42,863 nt of DNA, from positions 1 to 42,863 of IMG/VR virus record IMGVR_UViG_3300037961_000404, one strand, 5' to 3'. Shown piece by piece: positions 14,307 to 22,058 of the stretch (its first letter is position 1; each line of letters starts with the position of its first letter). The DNA comes from a virus. Made by a program: the position numbers and the translations under genes. Under the pieces are notes generated by a model. The model searched no databases, was not told where the DNA came from, and saw nothing but the letters and a program-made list of their open reading frames with translations.

Positions 14307-14401
14307 ATAAACTCATAGAGAAGATAGAAGAAGTAGGAGAGGTTCTAGTTATACTAGCACCTATCTATTTATTATTACAACTACTAAGGATATGGTTGTA
14401 G
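14300..14401 (+). CDS. 33-residue membrane peptide
   Basis: Codes for MVDKLIEKIEEVGEVLVILA followed by PIYLLLQLLRIWL. An amphipathic N-terminal helix leads into one hydrophobic segment. GGAGAAGAC precedes the ATG at good spacing, and the gene overlaps its neighbours on both sides (7 bases upstream, 10 downstream). That makes it a likely real gene. Function unknown. Confidence 0.55.
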   Translation: MVDKLIEKIEEVGEVLVILAPIYLLLQLLRIWL

Positions 14402-14640
14402 ATATGGATTATGATATAAAATTATATGGTAGACTAGATATTAGTAGATATATCAATAGATGGTATGTAGCCTATCTAAAACCAAAAGACTTTGGCAGTT
14501 ATAGTAGATACAAACCTAATAGATTTAAAGGATGTATAGATACTTTAGTAAGAGGTGGGTCAATAGCTAGATGGAAAACTGATAGAGAGATGTCTAAGTT
14601 TAAAGAGCATAAAGGTAAAGTACAAATTAGATTAGGATAA
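14392..14640 (+). CDS. 82-residue basic hypothetical
   Basis: Starts MVVDMDYDIKLYGRLDISRY; an ATG at 14404 is an alternative and neither has ideal ribosome-site spacing. The protein is rich in Arg, Lys and Tyr (WYVAYLKPKDFGSYSRYKPN), with a predicted beta-rich core. Stop is three bases before the next ATG. It might bind DNA or RNA, but I see no family signature. Confidence 0.55.
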   Translation: MVVDMDYDIKLYGRLDISRYINRWYVAYLKPKDFGSYSRYKPNRFKGCIDTLVRGGSIARWKTDREMSKFKEHKGKVQIRLG

Positions 14641-14643
14641 TAG

Positions 14644-15066
14644 ATGCAAACATTTCTACCACACGAAGATTTCTCTATCTCTGCTAGTATGCTAGATGAT
14701 AAAAGACTAGGTAAGCAGAGAGTAGAAGCATTACAGATATACAATGTATTAGTAGGTAATCTTACCAAGAAAGGTAAACCCTACAAAGGTTGGCTAAGAC
14801 ATCCTGCCGTTCTAATGTGGGATGGTCATGTAGAAGCGTTGTTACTCTACAAAAACAAGATGATAGAAGAGTGGATACTTAGAGGTTTCAATAATACAAT
14901 GGAACTTGTAGGTCTGCCAGATTCTATAGAGATGCCCCCTTGGTTGGGCGATGATAGAGTACACGCTTCTCATAGAAGCAATCTACTACGAAAAGACTTA
15001 GAGTATTACTACTCTAGGTATAAATGGCAAGAGCCAATAGACATGGAGTACTATTGGCCTATCTAA
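14644..15066 (+). CDS. MSMEG_6728 / pyrimidine-dimer glycosylase-family protein
   Basis: A 140-residue protein matching the MSMEG_6728/Pyr_excise family related to T4 endonuclease V. Landmarks are MQTFLPHEDF at the N-terminus, LDDKRLGKQRVEALQI (17-32), HPAVLMWDGHVEAL (53-66) and WLGDDRVHASHRSNLLRKD (about 104-122). T4 DenV acts through its N-terminal residue on UV dimers. Whether this branch keeps glycosylase activity is not settled to my knowledge. In a marine phage it would suit repair of sunlight damage. It precedes the ligase cassette but need not belong to it. Confidence 0.8.
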   Translation: MQTFLPHEDFSISASMLDDKRLGKQRVEALQIYNVLVGNLTKKGKPYKGWLRHPAVLMWDGHVEALLLYKNKMIEEWILRGFNNTMELVGLPDSIEMPPWLGDDRVHASHRSNLLRKDLEYYYSRYKWQEPIDMEYYWPI

Positions 15067-15085
15067 TAACTAACAAGGAGAATGT

Positions 15086-15241
15086 ATGAAAGAGATACTG
15101 CACCATCTACTTGGTTCCTGTGGAGAAAGTCATGTCAGTCTACTGACTATACTTTCTAGTGGTGTTGTTATTATGTACAGAGATTATATAGTAGCAATAC
15201 TCAAGGAGGCGAGAGATGTTTTCAACTATGTATTCAAATGA
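15086..15241 (+). CDS. 51-residue membrane-associated peptide
   Basis: Coding for MKEILHHLLGSCGESHVSLL and on to VFK, with one hydrophobic segment (about 19-40, LLTILSSGVVIMYRDYIVAI). AAGGAGAATGT precedes the ATG. Its stop lies inside the start of the first amidoligase gene (26-base overlap), so their translation is likely linked. LLGSCGESH resembles the start of other small phage membrane peptides. Function unknown; it might anchor or accompany the ligase cassette. Confidence 0.55.
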   Translation: MKEILHHLLGSCGESHVSLLTILSSGVVIMYRDYIVAILKEARDVFNYVFK

Positions 15242-17045
15242 TGTCTACTTACTAGATACAACTAATGCTAGATATACTAGTGCTAGTAGTTTCAAAGAGA
15301 TAGATATTCTCTACGACTATGATGTCTATGCTAATGACAGACAGCTAGAGTCTTATCATTTTAAGACTATATCATCTAGAGTAGCTAAGATACTAGACGT
15401 AGCTAAGATAGAAGATTGGAATAACTCTAACTCTAAGTATGTACTAGGTGTTCTAATAGAAACTAAAAAAGGTAGTAATAGAATATTATGCAGAGCTACC
15501 GATCTATTATATTCAGATAGACGATTGTACAATCTAACATTTGAGTATAACGTAGTAGATGAAATAAACTATAAGTCAGTCTATTACAGCAATATTCTAC
15601 ATAGTAGATATGAAGATAGTCTAGATATGGTAGAATACCTATTACGCCCTGTTGGAACTAGAATTACTAGTGAGGTTAAACCTTTACATAAGAAGATACA
15701 AGATTTGACATTTGTAGATAATACTTATGTAAGTGAGCCTACTGTTAATAGATTCTATCTACAAGGTCAATGGCAACAAATATTATCTTTGGCTATTAGA
15801 AAAAATACTAGAAGTAACAGGCTCTACCATACCTGTACTAAGTGTAGCTACATAGTAAATGATACATATGTACACAATGAAGACAAGTACTGTCACACTT
15901 GCTACAATACTACAGTAGAAAAATGCGATGCTTGTCATACAGATTACAAGTTAACTGACTTAGTAGGTATATTTAGTGTAGAAGACAGAAACACTAGAAG
16001 CACATACCTAGACTTAGATATTACTAAGTGTTGCAAGTCTTGTTGGGACAGCCTAATTATATCTTGTGAGCATTGTAGACGCTCTGATGTAATAGACTTT
16101 GACCAGCTTAGAGACTTAGAACATCCTACTGATAGGAGACATCTACTAATAGACTTTGCTAGAAACCATGAAAACTATCATAATATTTTAGGTCGTAGGT
16201 ATTGCACCTCTTGTTCCGATCTAAAGCTACAGTCTTATCTAGCTAGTCCTTTTAGACACAGAAGGTTACCTATGAAACTAGCAACTAAGAGTGAGTACAA
16301 TAGATACATAGGTATAGAGAGTGAGGTTATAACTTGCTACGATGACTCTGAGGACTATGTAAATGCAGTAGGTGAGCCTAGCTACTTCGAGGTAATAGAA
16401 GATGGCTCTCTAAGTTCTGGAGGTGTAGAGTTTGTAACTCATAAGCCTATCATAGGTGATACAGTAGTAGAAGCACTAGACAGTTTAGAGCAGACACATA
16501 GAGAAGATGACAACTATACAGATGAGAGCTGTGGTATACATATACATATGAACGCACTAGACTTTAACTTTACAGAGATACAGTCTCTACTAATGATTAT
16601 GTCTAGATTACAAGGTTATATCTATAGAGGATTACCTAGTAATAGAACAGATAACACATATTGTAAAGAGATACCTATGAGTCCTAGAAAAATATCTAGA
16701 ATGAGAAGTCTAAGTCATCTAGTAAACGAATACTACAAAAGTGCTAATACTAACCTTACTGATAATAAGTACAATGATGCTAGGTACTTTGGTACTAATA
16801 TACACGCTAGGTTCTACTTAGGTACAATAGAATTTAGATACCATGAGGGTAGTGTCTACTCTAGACCTATTAAAGAGTGGATACAATTTCTCAATAGAAT
16901 TATGACAACGGCTACAAGATTACACAGAGACCCTGTGCTTTGTAGCAGAATTATTTCTGACAAAATACCAACTATGGATATACTAAAAGACATAACAGGT
17001 GTATTCGGAGCTGAGTATATAGACAGGAGAATAGATAACAACTAA
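15216..17045 (+). CDS. zinc-module amidoligase (amidoligase-2 family), long form
   Basis: A 609-residue protein after an ideal ribosome site (AAGGAGGCGAGAG). Residues 1-200 are an unknown beta-rich N-terminal domain. Residues about 205-345 carry repeated Cys pairs (CTKC, CHTC, CDAC, CCKSC, CEHC, CTSC) as in LIM or treble-clef zinc fingers. Residues about 362-600 are the amidoligase-2 domain: YIGIESEV (362), GGVEFVTHKP, SCGIHIHMN (about 437), ARYFGTNIHARFYLGTIEFR (about 522-541). This fold is related to glutamine synthetase/GCS ligases and is expected to make amide bonds using ATP. A class II amidotransferase follows 17 bases later. The substrate is unknown. Confidence 0.85.
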   Translation: MFSTMYSNDVYLLDTTNARYTSASSFKEIDILYDYDVYANDRQLESYHFKTISSRVAKILDVAKIEDWNNSNSKYVLGVLIETKKGSNRILCRATDLLYSDRRLYNLTFEYNVVDEINYKSVYYSNILHSRYEDSLDMVEYLLRPVGTRITSEVKPLHKKIQDLTFVDNTYVSEPTVNRFYLQGQWQQILSLAIRKNTRSNRLYHTCTKCSYIVNDTYVHNEDKYCHTCYNTTVEKCDACHTDYKLTDLVGIFSVEDRNTRSTYLDLDITKCCKSCWDSLIISCEHCRRSDVIDFDQLRDLEHPTDRRHLLIDFARNHENYHNILGRRYCTSCSDLKLQSYLASPFRHRRLPMKLATKSEYNRYIGIESEVITCYDDSEDYVNAVGEPSYFEVIEDGSLSSGGVEFVTHKPIIGDTVVEALDSLEQTHREDDNYTDESCGIHIHMNALDFNFTEIQSLLMIMSRLQGYIYRGLPSNRTDNTYCKEIPMSPRKISRMRSLSHLVNEYYKSANTNLTDNKYNDARYFGTNIHARFYLGTIEFRYHEGSVYSRPIKEWIQFLNRIMTTATRLHRDPVLCSRIISDKIPTMDILKDITGVFGAEYIDRRIDNN

Positions 17046-17062
17046 CAAAAGGAGAAAATAGT

Positions 17063-18073
17063 ATGTGTGGAATCTTTGGATTCGCTAAGACTAGTGGTAG
17101 ACAATCTGACAACCAGATGAGGATTCTTAGAGATGTATTCACCGAGCTAACAGATGAGTCTTCTATTCGTGGTACGGATAGTACAGGTTTTTCTATTATT
17201 GATTCAGATAATAGATATACCTACAAGACGCTTGTAGATTCATCTAGCTTGGTAGATATGCATGACTTTGATGCCAATGTTCTATCAAGAATAACAAGAG
17301 ACACTACCATTGTAATGGGTCACGTTAGACTAGCTACACATGGTAAGGTCAAAGTAACTAATGCACATCCATTTACAGTAGGAGATGTAGTAGGTGTACA
17401 CAATGGTGTCATCTACAACTACAATCAAGTAGCTAAGTCTATGGGTAAAGGTGTACCCGAAGTAGACTCGCAGGTATTGTTTCAGTCTCTTAATAGAAAC
17501 AAGATGCATGAAGCCTTCGAGAATATAGAAGGTGACTTTGCTCTGACATGGGTAAAGGATAGTAATAGAAAGGTACACCTAGCTAGAGAGTCTGGTAGAC
17601 CTATGGTAGTATCTTATTGGAAGAAGGCTAGGATATTGTTTTGGGCTTCTACTAGAGATATTATGAGAGACGCTATGCTTAGAGCTGGTCTAGTTCTACC
17701 AATCAAGAATGTACCCGAGGACTATATCTATACGTATGATGTAGATAGTTTTGATAGTAAGCCTAACAGAGAGCAAGTACAGTTTGAGACCTTGTCTCAA
17801 TACGGCTACAAGACTTCTATGTACGGAGGTTGGTCTTGGAGAGATGAGTATACTAGAGGTGCAAGTCCTGCTACTATGGCTCTACCTGCTACCTGTGATA
17901 GTAGAAAAGAGATGTGTGAGTATTGCTATGAGTGGATAGATCAAGAAGAAATATGGACAGATGCAGATAACAAGAGAGTATGCTTTGACTGTGAGTACTT
18001 TGTAGATAAAGACACTTATAGTAATGAAGATAAGAGGGAGGTGAAAGATGACAGATCGTGGTTCTCATTCTAA
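17063..18073 (+). CDS. stand-alone class II glutamine amidotransferase with zinc knuckle
   Basis: A 336-residue Ntn-hydrolase glutaminase. MCGIFGFA puts the nucleophile Cys at position 2 after Met removal. GHVRLATHG (86-94) supplies the glutamine-binding Arg, HNG (113-115) the oxyanion hole, and EVDSQ (133-137) the substrate-binding Asp. The glutaminase fills about residues 1-230. There is no synthetase, PRPP or isomerase domain as in AsnB, PurF or GlmS. The C-terminus (about 275-312) has two Cys pairs (CEYC, CFDC), matching the zinc modules in the flanking ligases. It should release ammonia from glutamine for a partner ligase. Confidence 0.9.
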   Translation: MCGIFGFAKTSGRQSDNQMRILRDVFTELTDESSIRGTDSTGFSIIDSDNRYTYKTLVDSSSLVDMHDFDANVLSRITRDTTIVMGHVRLATHGKVKVTNAHPFTVGDVVGVHNGVIYNYNQVAKSMGKGVPEVDSQVLFQSLNRNKMHEAFENIEGDFALTWVKDSNRKVHLARESGRPMVVSYWKKARILFWASTRDIMRDAMLRAGLVLPIKNVPEDYIYTYDVDSFDSKPNREQVQFETLSQYGYKTSMYGGWSWRDEYTRGASPATMALPATCDSRKEMCEYCYEWIDQEEIWTDADNKRVCFDCEYFVDKDTYSNEDKREVKDDRSWFSF

Positions 18074-18374
18074 GAAGAAGGTTATACTAGTAGGATTTCC
18101 TAACCCTATCAAGCTAAAGTCTAAGAAGTTTGTAATAGAGACTTTGTACAATAGAGCTAAGAAGAATCCTTTTCTAGTAGGCTCTTCTTATGAAGAGTAT
18201 CTAGACTTTCTACTCAAGCAGATAGATGTGATGGGTTCTATTGATGCAAAGATAGACAGAGACTCTGATACATTAGAAGAAGATATATACGATACTCTTA
18301 AGAAGATGAATTGGCTAAAGGTGATAAATGCTTTTGTAGTTGGTATTATAGAAGCTACTAACATAGGAGTCTAG
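18048..18374 (+). CDS. 108-residue hypothetical inside the ligase cassette
   Basis: Begins MTDRGSHSKKKVILVGFPNP after GGGAGGTGAAAG, overlapping the amidotransferase by 26 bases; it ends two bases before the second amidoligase. It is Lys-rich at the start and helical elsewhere (SYEEYLDFLLKQIDVMGSID), with a hydrophobic C-terminal helix (WLKVINAFVVGIIEATNIGV). No domain is recognised. The tight placement makes it a likely working part of the cassette, either an adaptor or a substrate. That is inference. Confidence 0.65.
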   Translation: MTDRGSHSKKKVILVGFPNPIKLKSKKFVIETLYNRAKKNPFLVGSSYEEYLDFLLKQIDVMGSIDAKIDRDSDTLEEDIYDTLKKMNWLKVINAFVVGIIEATNIGV

Positions 18375-18375
18375 T

Positions 18376-19542
18376 ATGCCAGTAGAAGAGAGAGAAAGAG
18401 CAGTAGAACCACCTGAACAAGTAGAGTGTTGTGATTGTAATGACTCTGTAGACAGAGCAGATACTATATTAGTTAATGGAGAGAGGTATTGCGACCCATG
18501 TCATAGTGACAATTTCTACTCATGTAATGGTTGTAGTGATAGCGTTCATAATGACGATGTTTACTTCGCATATCAAGACCCCTACTGTGAACATTGCTAC
18601 TATGAATCTTTTGAGAACTGTTACGACTGTGAAGAGCCTGTAGATAGAGATGAGGTTATTTGGAGAAGTGACAATCCCTACTGTTCTGATTGTGCACCTA
18701 GCGACATACATGATATGCTATACAATTTAGAAGATAAAGAGCCACCTGCTTGTTCTAGAAAAGCAGAGTCCTTTGAGTTTCCTGTTCGTAGACTTGTAGG
18801 AGTAGAGGTAGAATGTCTAATTCCACATATAGACGCTTTGGATACACCTAGCTTTTGGACTAGTACAAATGATGGTTCTATTAACAGCGAAGAAGGATAT
18901 GATGGTATAGAGATGGTAAGCTACCCTGCTAGTGGAGACCTACTACTAGAAAGTATAGATAATCTAATTGCATGGTCTAATGATATAGGTGCAGTAGTTA
19001 ATAGAAGTTGCGGCCTACATGTACACTTCAACTCATTAGACCTAACTGCTAGACAGGTAGCTCATGTAGGACTAGTGTATAAGTACTTTGAAGAGATACT
19101 AAAAGGTATGATGCCTAACTCTAGGCAGAGTTCTAATTGGTGCAAGGACTTTCCTATTCCTAAAAATCAACTTAGATATATTACAGAAGAGAGCGAGTTG
19201 ATAGAACTGTATTACGACTACATGGATTCTTACCCTAGTACAGATAAGTATAACGACGCTAGATACTGTGGTCTTAACATACATTCTAGATACTATCATG
19301 GTTCTCTAGAGTTTCGTCTACACTCTGGAACTATAAACAAAACCAAGATACTTAATTGGATACAGATACTAAATCGTATAATAGATATGGCTATAGACCT
19401 AGAGAGGTACACAGGAGATGAGTACGATAAGTGGATTAAGAAACCACCTATTACTCACATGGTAAGTACTTTTGGAGTAGAGCTATGTGATTATATTAAC
19501 AAGAGAACTAGTAAGTTCAAAGGAGGAAGAGTAAATGAGTAG
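18376..19542 (+). CDS. zinc-module amidoligase (amidoligase-2 family), short form
   Basis: A 388-residue paralogue of the 609-residue protein. Residues about 16-117 are three repeated LIM-like zinc modules (CCDC, CDPC, CNGC, CEHC, CYDC, CSDC). Residues about 140-370 are the ligase: LVGVEVECLI (140), DGIEMVSYPA, SCGLHVHFN (about 212), NDARYCGLNIHSRYYHGSLE (about 293-312), then FRLHSGT and ILNWIQILNRI. It lacks the 200-residue N-terminal domain of the long form. Two diverged ligases around one amidotransferase suggests either successive additions or a heteromeric complex. The stop overlaps the next ATG (ATGAGTAG). Confidence 0.85.
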   Translation: MPVEERERAVEPPEQVECCDCNDSVDRADTILVNGERYCDPCHSDNFYSCNGCSDSVHNDDVYFAYQDPYCEHCYYESFENCYDCEEPVDRDEVIWRSDNPYCSDCAPSDIHDMLYNLEDKEPPACSRKAESFEFPVRRLVGVEVECLIPHIDALDTPSFWTSTNDGSINSEEGYDGIEMVSYPASGDLLLESIDNLIAWSNDIGAVVNRSCGLHVHFNSLDLTARQVAHVGLVYKYFEEILKGMMPNSRQSSNWCKDFPIPKNQLRYITEESELIELYYDYMDSYPSTDKYNDARYCGLNIHSRYYHGSLEFRLHSGTINKTKILNWIQILNRIIDMAIDLERYTGDEYDKWIKKPPITHMVSTFGVELCDYINKRTSKFKGGRVNE

Positions 19543-19789
19543 TACAAATCATAACGATAACTACAAAACAGTAATAGTAGAACTAGCAGTCTATGTAGAC
19601 GAAGATAACTACTATCACAAAGGCTTAAACGCTGAAGGAATTGTAGAGAAAGAACTAAGTGCAGTTGAAAATGAGACAGGCATATACTTGGAAAGAATTA
19701 TTTATGATGATAGCAAGAAAACTCTTGAATCATGCAAGGATACAAGCCTAAATTCGAGCCACGAAAAAGGAGAGAAATCATGCCATTGA
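19535..19789 (+). CDS. 84-residue acidic hypothetical after the cassette
   Basis: Begins MSSTNHNDNYKTVIVELAVY, overlapping the ligase stop by eight bases. Residues about 10-65 look like an alpha/beta unit (VELAVYVDEDNYYHKGLNAE and GIVEKELSAVENETGIYLER). The last 20 residues are Ser/Lys/His-rich and end in Cys-His. It overlaps the nuclease start by ten bases. It could be a partner or substrate of the cassette, or a nuclease accessory. No motif decides between these. Confidence 0.55.
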   Translation: MSSTNHNDNYKTVIVELAVYVDEDNYYHKGLNAEGIVEKELSAVENETGIYLERIIYDDSKKTLESCKDTSLNSSHEKGEKSCH

Positions 19790-20661
19790 GAGGGTTTGTA
19801 GATAGTAGTGGTGCTATCATTCCTATAACAGAAATCAAGAAAGGTCATGTAGATATATCTAGATTAGGAGTATCTCTTCCAACACTTCTACATATGTCAC
19901 AGCAGAGACCTGCTGATAGAAAGCCATCTACTACTGAGTTGTTAAATGGTACTTGTCAATCTTATCTAGAAAGAACAGTTGATTACTCTATACTACCTGA
20001 AGATAATGCATTTGCACTAGCAGGTACTCTACATCATCTGAAACTAGAAGAGTCAGCAGGTCTACTAGATAGATTGAAGTCAGAGATAACTCTAGAGGCA
20101 CATGGTATAACAGGTACAGTAGACTTATATGATTCGGAGACAAAGACACTTGTAGACTACAAGTTTTCTGGTTCGTATAAAATAGCAAAGTGTTTAGGGA
20201 TAACACACTACTACACTAAGCATCCTACAGATGTGTATAAGAGAAGTGGTAGATGGGGTAAGGCAGGTACACCAAAGAGAGTTAAAGAGTTCTACAGAGA
20301 TGAGAGTAAGGCAGACTTAGAAGATTGGGGATGGCAGTTAAACTTCTATAGATACTTGCTAGAAACAAATGGGTACGAAGTAGATCAGATGTTTATACAA
20401 GCAACAGTTAGAGATGCTGGATTACAGATAGCTAGAGAGCGTGGTATTACAGGTAAGATATACATGATAGAAGTTCCATATATAGACAATGAACATCTAA
20501 TAGAAAGATATGTTGCAAAAAGGGAAGCTCTTCTGTCTGCATTAGAAAAGAAAGAGTTACCAGAGAAGTGTACAGATGAAGAAACATGGGGTGGTATGAA
20601 GTGTGAATCGTATTGTCCTGTAAGAGAAGTATGTCCATATAACCAAACAAAAGGAGAGTAG
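19780..20661 (+). CDS. Cas4/RecB-like PD-(D/E)XK nuclease with probable Fe-S cluster
   Basis: A 293-residue protein from the ATG at 19780, which has a good ribosome site (AAAAAGGAGAGAAATC); the frame open to 19732 is an unlikely start. Motifs are GTLHHLKLEE (about 83-92), GITGTVDLYD with the metal-binding Asp (about 109-118), LVDYKFSG with the D-x-K core (about 124-131) and WQLNFYRYLLE (about 186-196). Four Cys, one N-terminal (GTCQSYL) and three C-terminal (KCESYCPVREVC), match the cluster of Cas4/AddB enzymes. It likely resects DNA ends for recombination with the annealing protein downstream. Confidence 0.85.
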   Translation: MPLRGFVDSSGAIIPITEIKKGHVDISRLGVSLPTLLHMSQQRPADRKPSTTELLNGTCQSYLERTVDYSILPEDNAFALAGTLHHLKLEESAGLLDRLKSEITLEAHGITGTVDLYDSETKTLVDYKFSGSYKIAKCLGITHYYTKHPTDVYKRSGRWGKAGTPKRVKEFYRDESKADLEDWGWQLNFYRYLLETNGYEVDQMFIQATVRDAGLQIARERGITGKIYMIEVPYIDNEHLIERYVAKREALLSALEKKELPEKCTDEETWGGMKCESYCPVREVCPYNQTKGE

Positions 20662-20662
20662 A

Positions 20663-20884
20663 GTGAAGTTACCTAAGAAGTGGACTATCAAAGAAGAGAT
20701 TGATGGTACTACATGGTGGATTATTAGAGGTGGTGCATTTACCAATTCTATTACTGAGAAGTATCCACATAGATTCTTCGAGTCTAAAGAAGAAGCAGAT
20801 GTGTACTCATCTAATCTAAATAGAAGACTAAATAAAAAGACAGAGGTTGTAAATGTAGACTCTGTATTTATTAAACCTTACTAG
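20663..20884 (+). CDS. 73-residue hypothetical
   Basis: GTG start right after the nuclease stop, preceded by AAGGAGAG. The protein MKLPKKWTIKEEIDGTTWWI is small and basic, with a possible beta-sheet followed by a helix (FFESKEEADVYSSNLNRRLN). It resembles small accessory proteins in phage recombination operons. No specific family is recognised. Confidence 0.6.
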   Translation: MKLPKKWTIKEEIDGTTWWIIRGGAFTNSITEKYPHRFFESKEEADVYSSNLNRRLNKKTEVVNVDSVFIKPY

Positions 20885-20891
20885 GAGGAGC

Positions 20892-21098
20892 ATGAAAGAG
20901 ATACTGACAAAGCTAGATAAGATTGAGTTTAGACTAGAGCATTTAGAATTTGCTTTAATGAACTTAATGTTTGTCGTAGCTAATCAAACAGAAGAACTAC
21001 CTAAGTTCAAGGAAAGCTTGAAGAGAGCTGAGTCTATGTCTAAAAAAGACAGAGACTTACTTAGCTTAGTAGTTAATGAGGAAGGAGCAGACGCTTGA
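20892..21098 (+). CDS. 68-residue coiled-coil hypothetical
   Basis: ATG after TAGGAGGAGC, a strong site. The sequence MKEILTKLDKIEFRLEHLEF and FKESLKRAESMSKKDRDLLS is almost wholly helical with heptad-like hydrophobics. It overlaps the next gene by four bases. It could be a small oligomeric accessory protein. No catalytic residues are visible. Confidence 0.6.
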   Translation: MKEILTKLDKIEFRLEHLEFALMNLMFVVANQTEELPKFKESLKRAESMSKKDRDLLSLVVNEEGADA

Positions 21099-21424
21099 AA
21101 GCTGAAGAGTATAAGAAACTAAGAGACGAGTTTATAGAAGAGACTTTCAAGTTATCTGATGAAAAGAGAATAGAGTATACAGAAGGAAATCATATGGACA
21201 ATGTTCTATGGAACTTTGAAAACATAGGAAGTCTTGTTAATCTAGAACCACTTAAGGTATTATCTGTTTACTACCAAAAGCATAACTCTAGTATTAACAA
21301 TTTCTTCAAGGAAGGCAAGGAGTACTCTGAGCCTATAGAAGGAAGGATACAAGACATGATTAACTATCTGTTGTTAATGGTAGCTATGCTACGCAAATAC
21401 AAAAAGAGAGGTGTAAATGAGTAA
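21095..21424 (+). CDS. 109-residue protein, DUF1599-like
   Basis: TTG start after GAAGGAGCAGACGC, overlapping the previous stop. A helical protein with the pattern KHNSSINNFFKEGKEYSEPI then EGRIQDMINYLLLMVAMLRK. This resembles DUF1599 (nucleotide-modification-associated domain 1), where an SS...E.R..D..NY segment is conserved. Members accompany phage DNA- or nucleotide-modification genes. If the match is right it would fit a base-modification or pool-managing role. The resemblance is from memory and moderate only. Confidence 0.55.
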   Translation: MKAEEYKKLRDEFIEETFKLSDEKRIEYTEGNHMDNVLWNFENIGSLVNLEPLKVLSVYYQKHNSSINNFFKEGKEYSEPIEGRIQDMINYLLLMVAMLRKYKKRGVNE

Positions 21425-22058
21425 TGAAATATTATTAGTAGATGATACTCCTAGTAATGGAGAGATTGTAACTAGTGATGCTTTCGATATAATAAGAAAC
21501 CTACATGACAAAGTTTCTATGGAAGACACTCCTCGTTCTTTTATTAAGAATAGGCAGGGGGTTGATTATGTAGAAGTAGGGTACATGAAGAAGATGGCAG
21601 ACAAGCACTATCCGGGTTGGTCTTGGACTATTATTAAAACAGAGACACTAGGTAGTGAAGCCTTTATGGTACATGGTAGATTGAAGTGGTTTGAAGGTGG
21701 TATATGGAGAGAAGGGGATATGACAGCGGCTCATAGAATAGCAAAGAAGAGAGGTAGTAATGAGTTTGTAGATGTAGGTAATGACATTAAATCGGCTAAT
21801 ACAGATTGTATTAAGAAGGCATTTAATATGTATCTAAACATAGCTGATGATGTCTATAGAAACAGAGTGCCAGATACTTCACTAAGTCAAGAAGAGATAG
21901 ACTTTTTATATAAGCAGATGGAAGGACTTAATGAAGAATGGAAAGAGAAAATATCATTTTCAATAGAAGATGGTAGCATTGAGAAAGCTGATATAGACAA
22001 AGTAGTTGCTAAAATAAAACTAATAAAAAAGGAAACAAAAGGAAAAGATAATGAGTAA
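21417..22058 (+). CDS. Rad52/Sak-type single-strand annealing protein
   Basis: A 213-residue protein whose residues about 45-145 follow the Rad52-like phage recombinase pattern: VDYVEVGYMKKMADKHYPGW SWTI, then VHGRLKWF, MTAAHRIAKKR and DVGNDIKSANTDCIKKAFNM. The SANTDCIKKAFN segment is the most diagnostic. It would anneal complementary single strands made by the nearby nuclease. It overlaps its neighbours by eight bases on both sides (ATGAGTAA), so all three are coupled. An SSB-like protein follows, as is usual for such modules. Confidence 0.75.
   Translation: MSNEILLVDDTPSNGEIVTSDAFDIIRNLHDKVSMEDTPRSFIKNRQGVDYVEVGYMKKMADKHYPGWSWTIIKTETLGSEAFMVHGRLKWFEGGIWREGDMTAAHRIAKKRGSNEFVDVGNDIKSANTDCIKKAFNMYLNIADDVYRNRVPDTSLSQEEIDFLYKQMEGLNEEWKEKISFSIEDGSIEKADIDKVVAKIKLIKKETKGKDNE

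Noticed and set aside
17063-18073. Asparagine synthetase or GlmS/PurF as identity of the amidotransferase
   Set aside because: Only the N-terminal glutaminase domain is present; the synthetase, isomerase or phosphoribosyl domain is missing and a zinc knuckle follows instead.
17063-18073. 7-deazaguanine DNA modification pathway based on a glutamine amidotransferase
   Set aside because: No QueC, QueD, QueE, FolE or transglycosylase-like gene is seen in the window, so that pathway is not supported.
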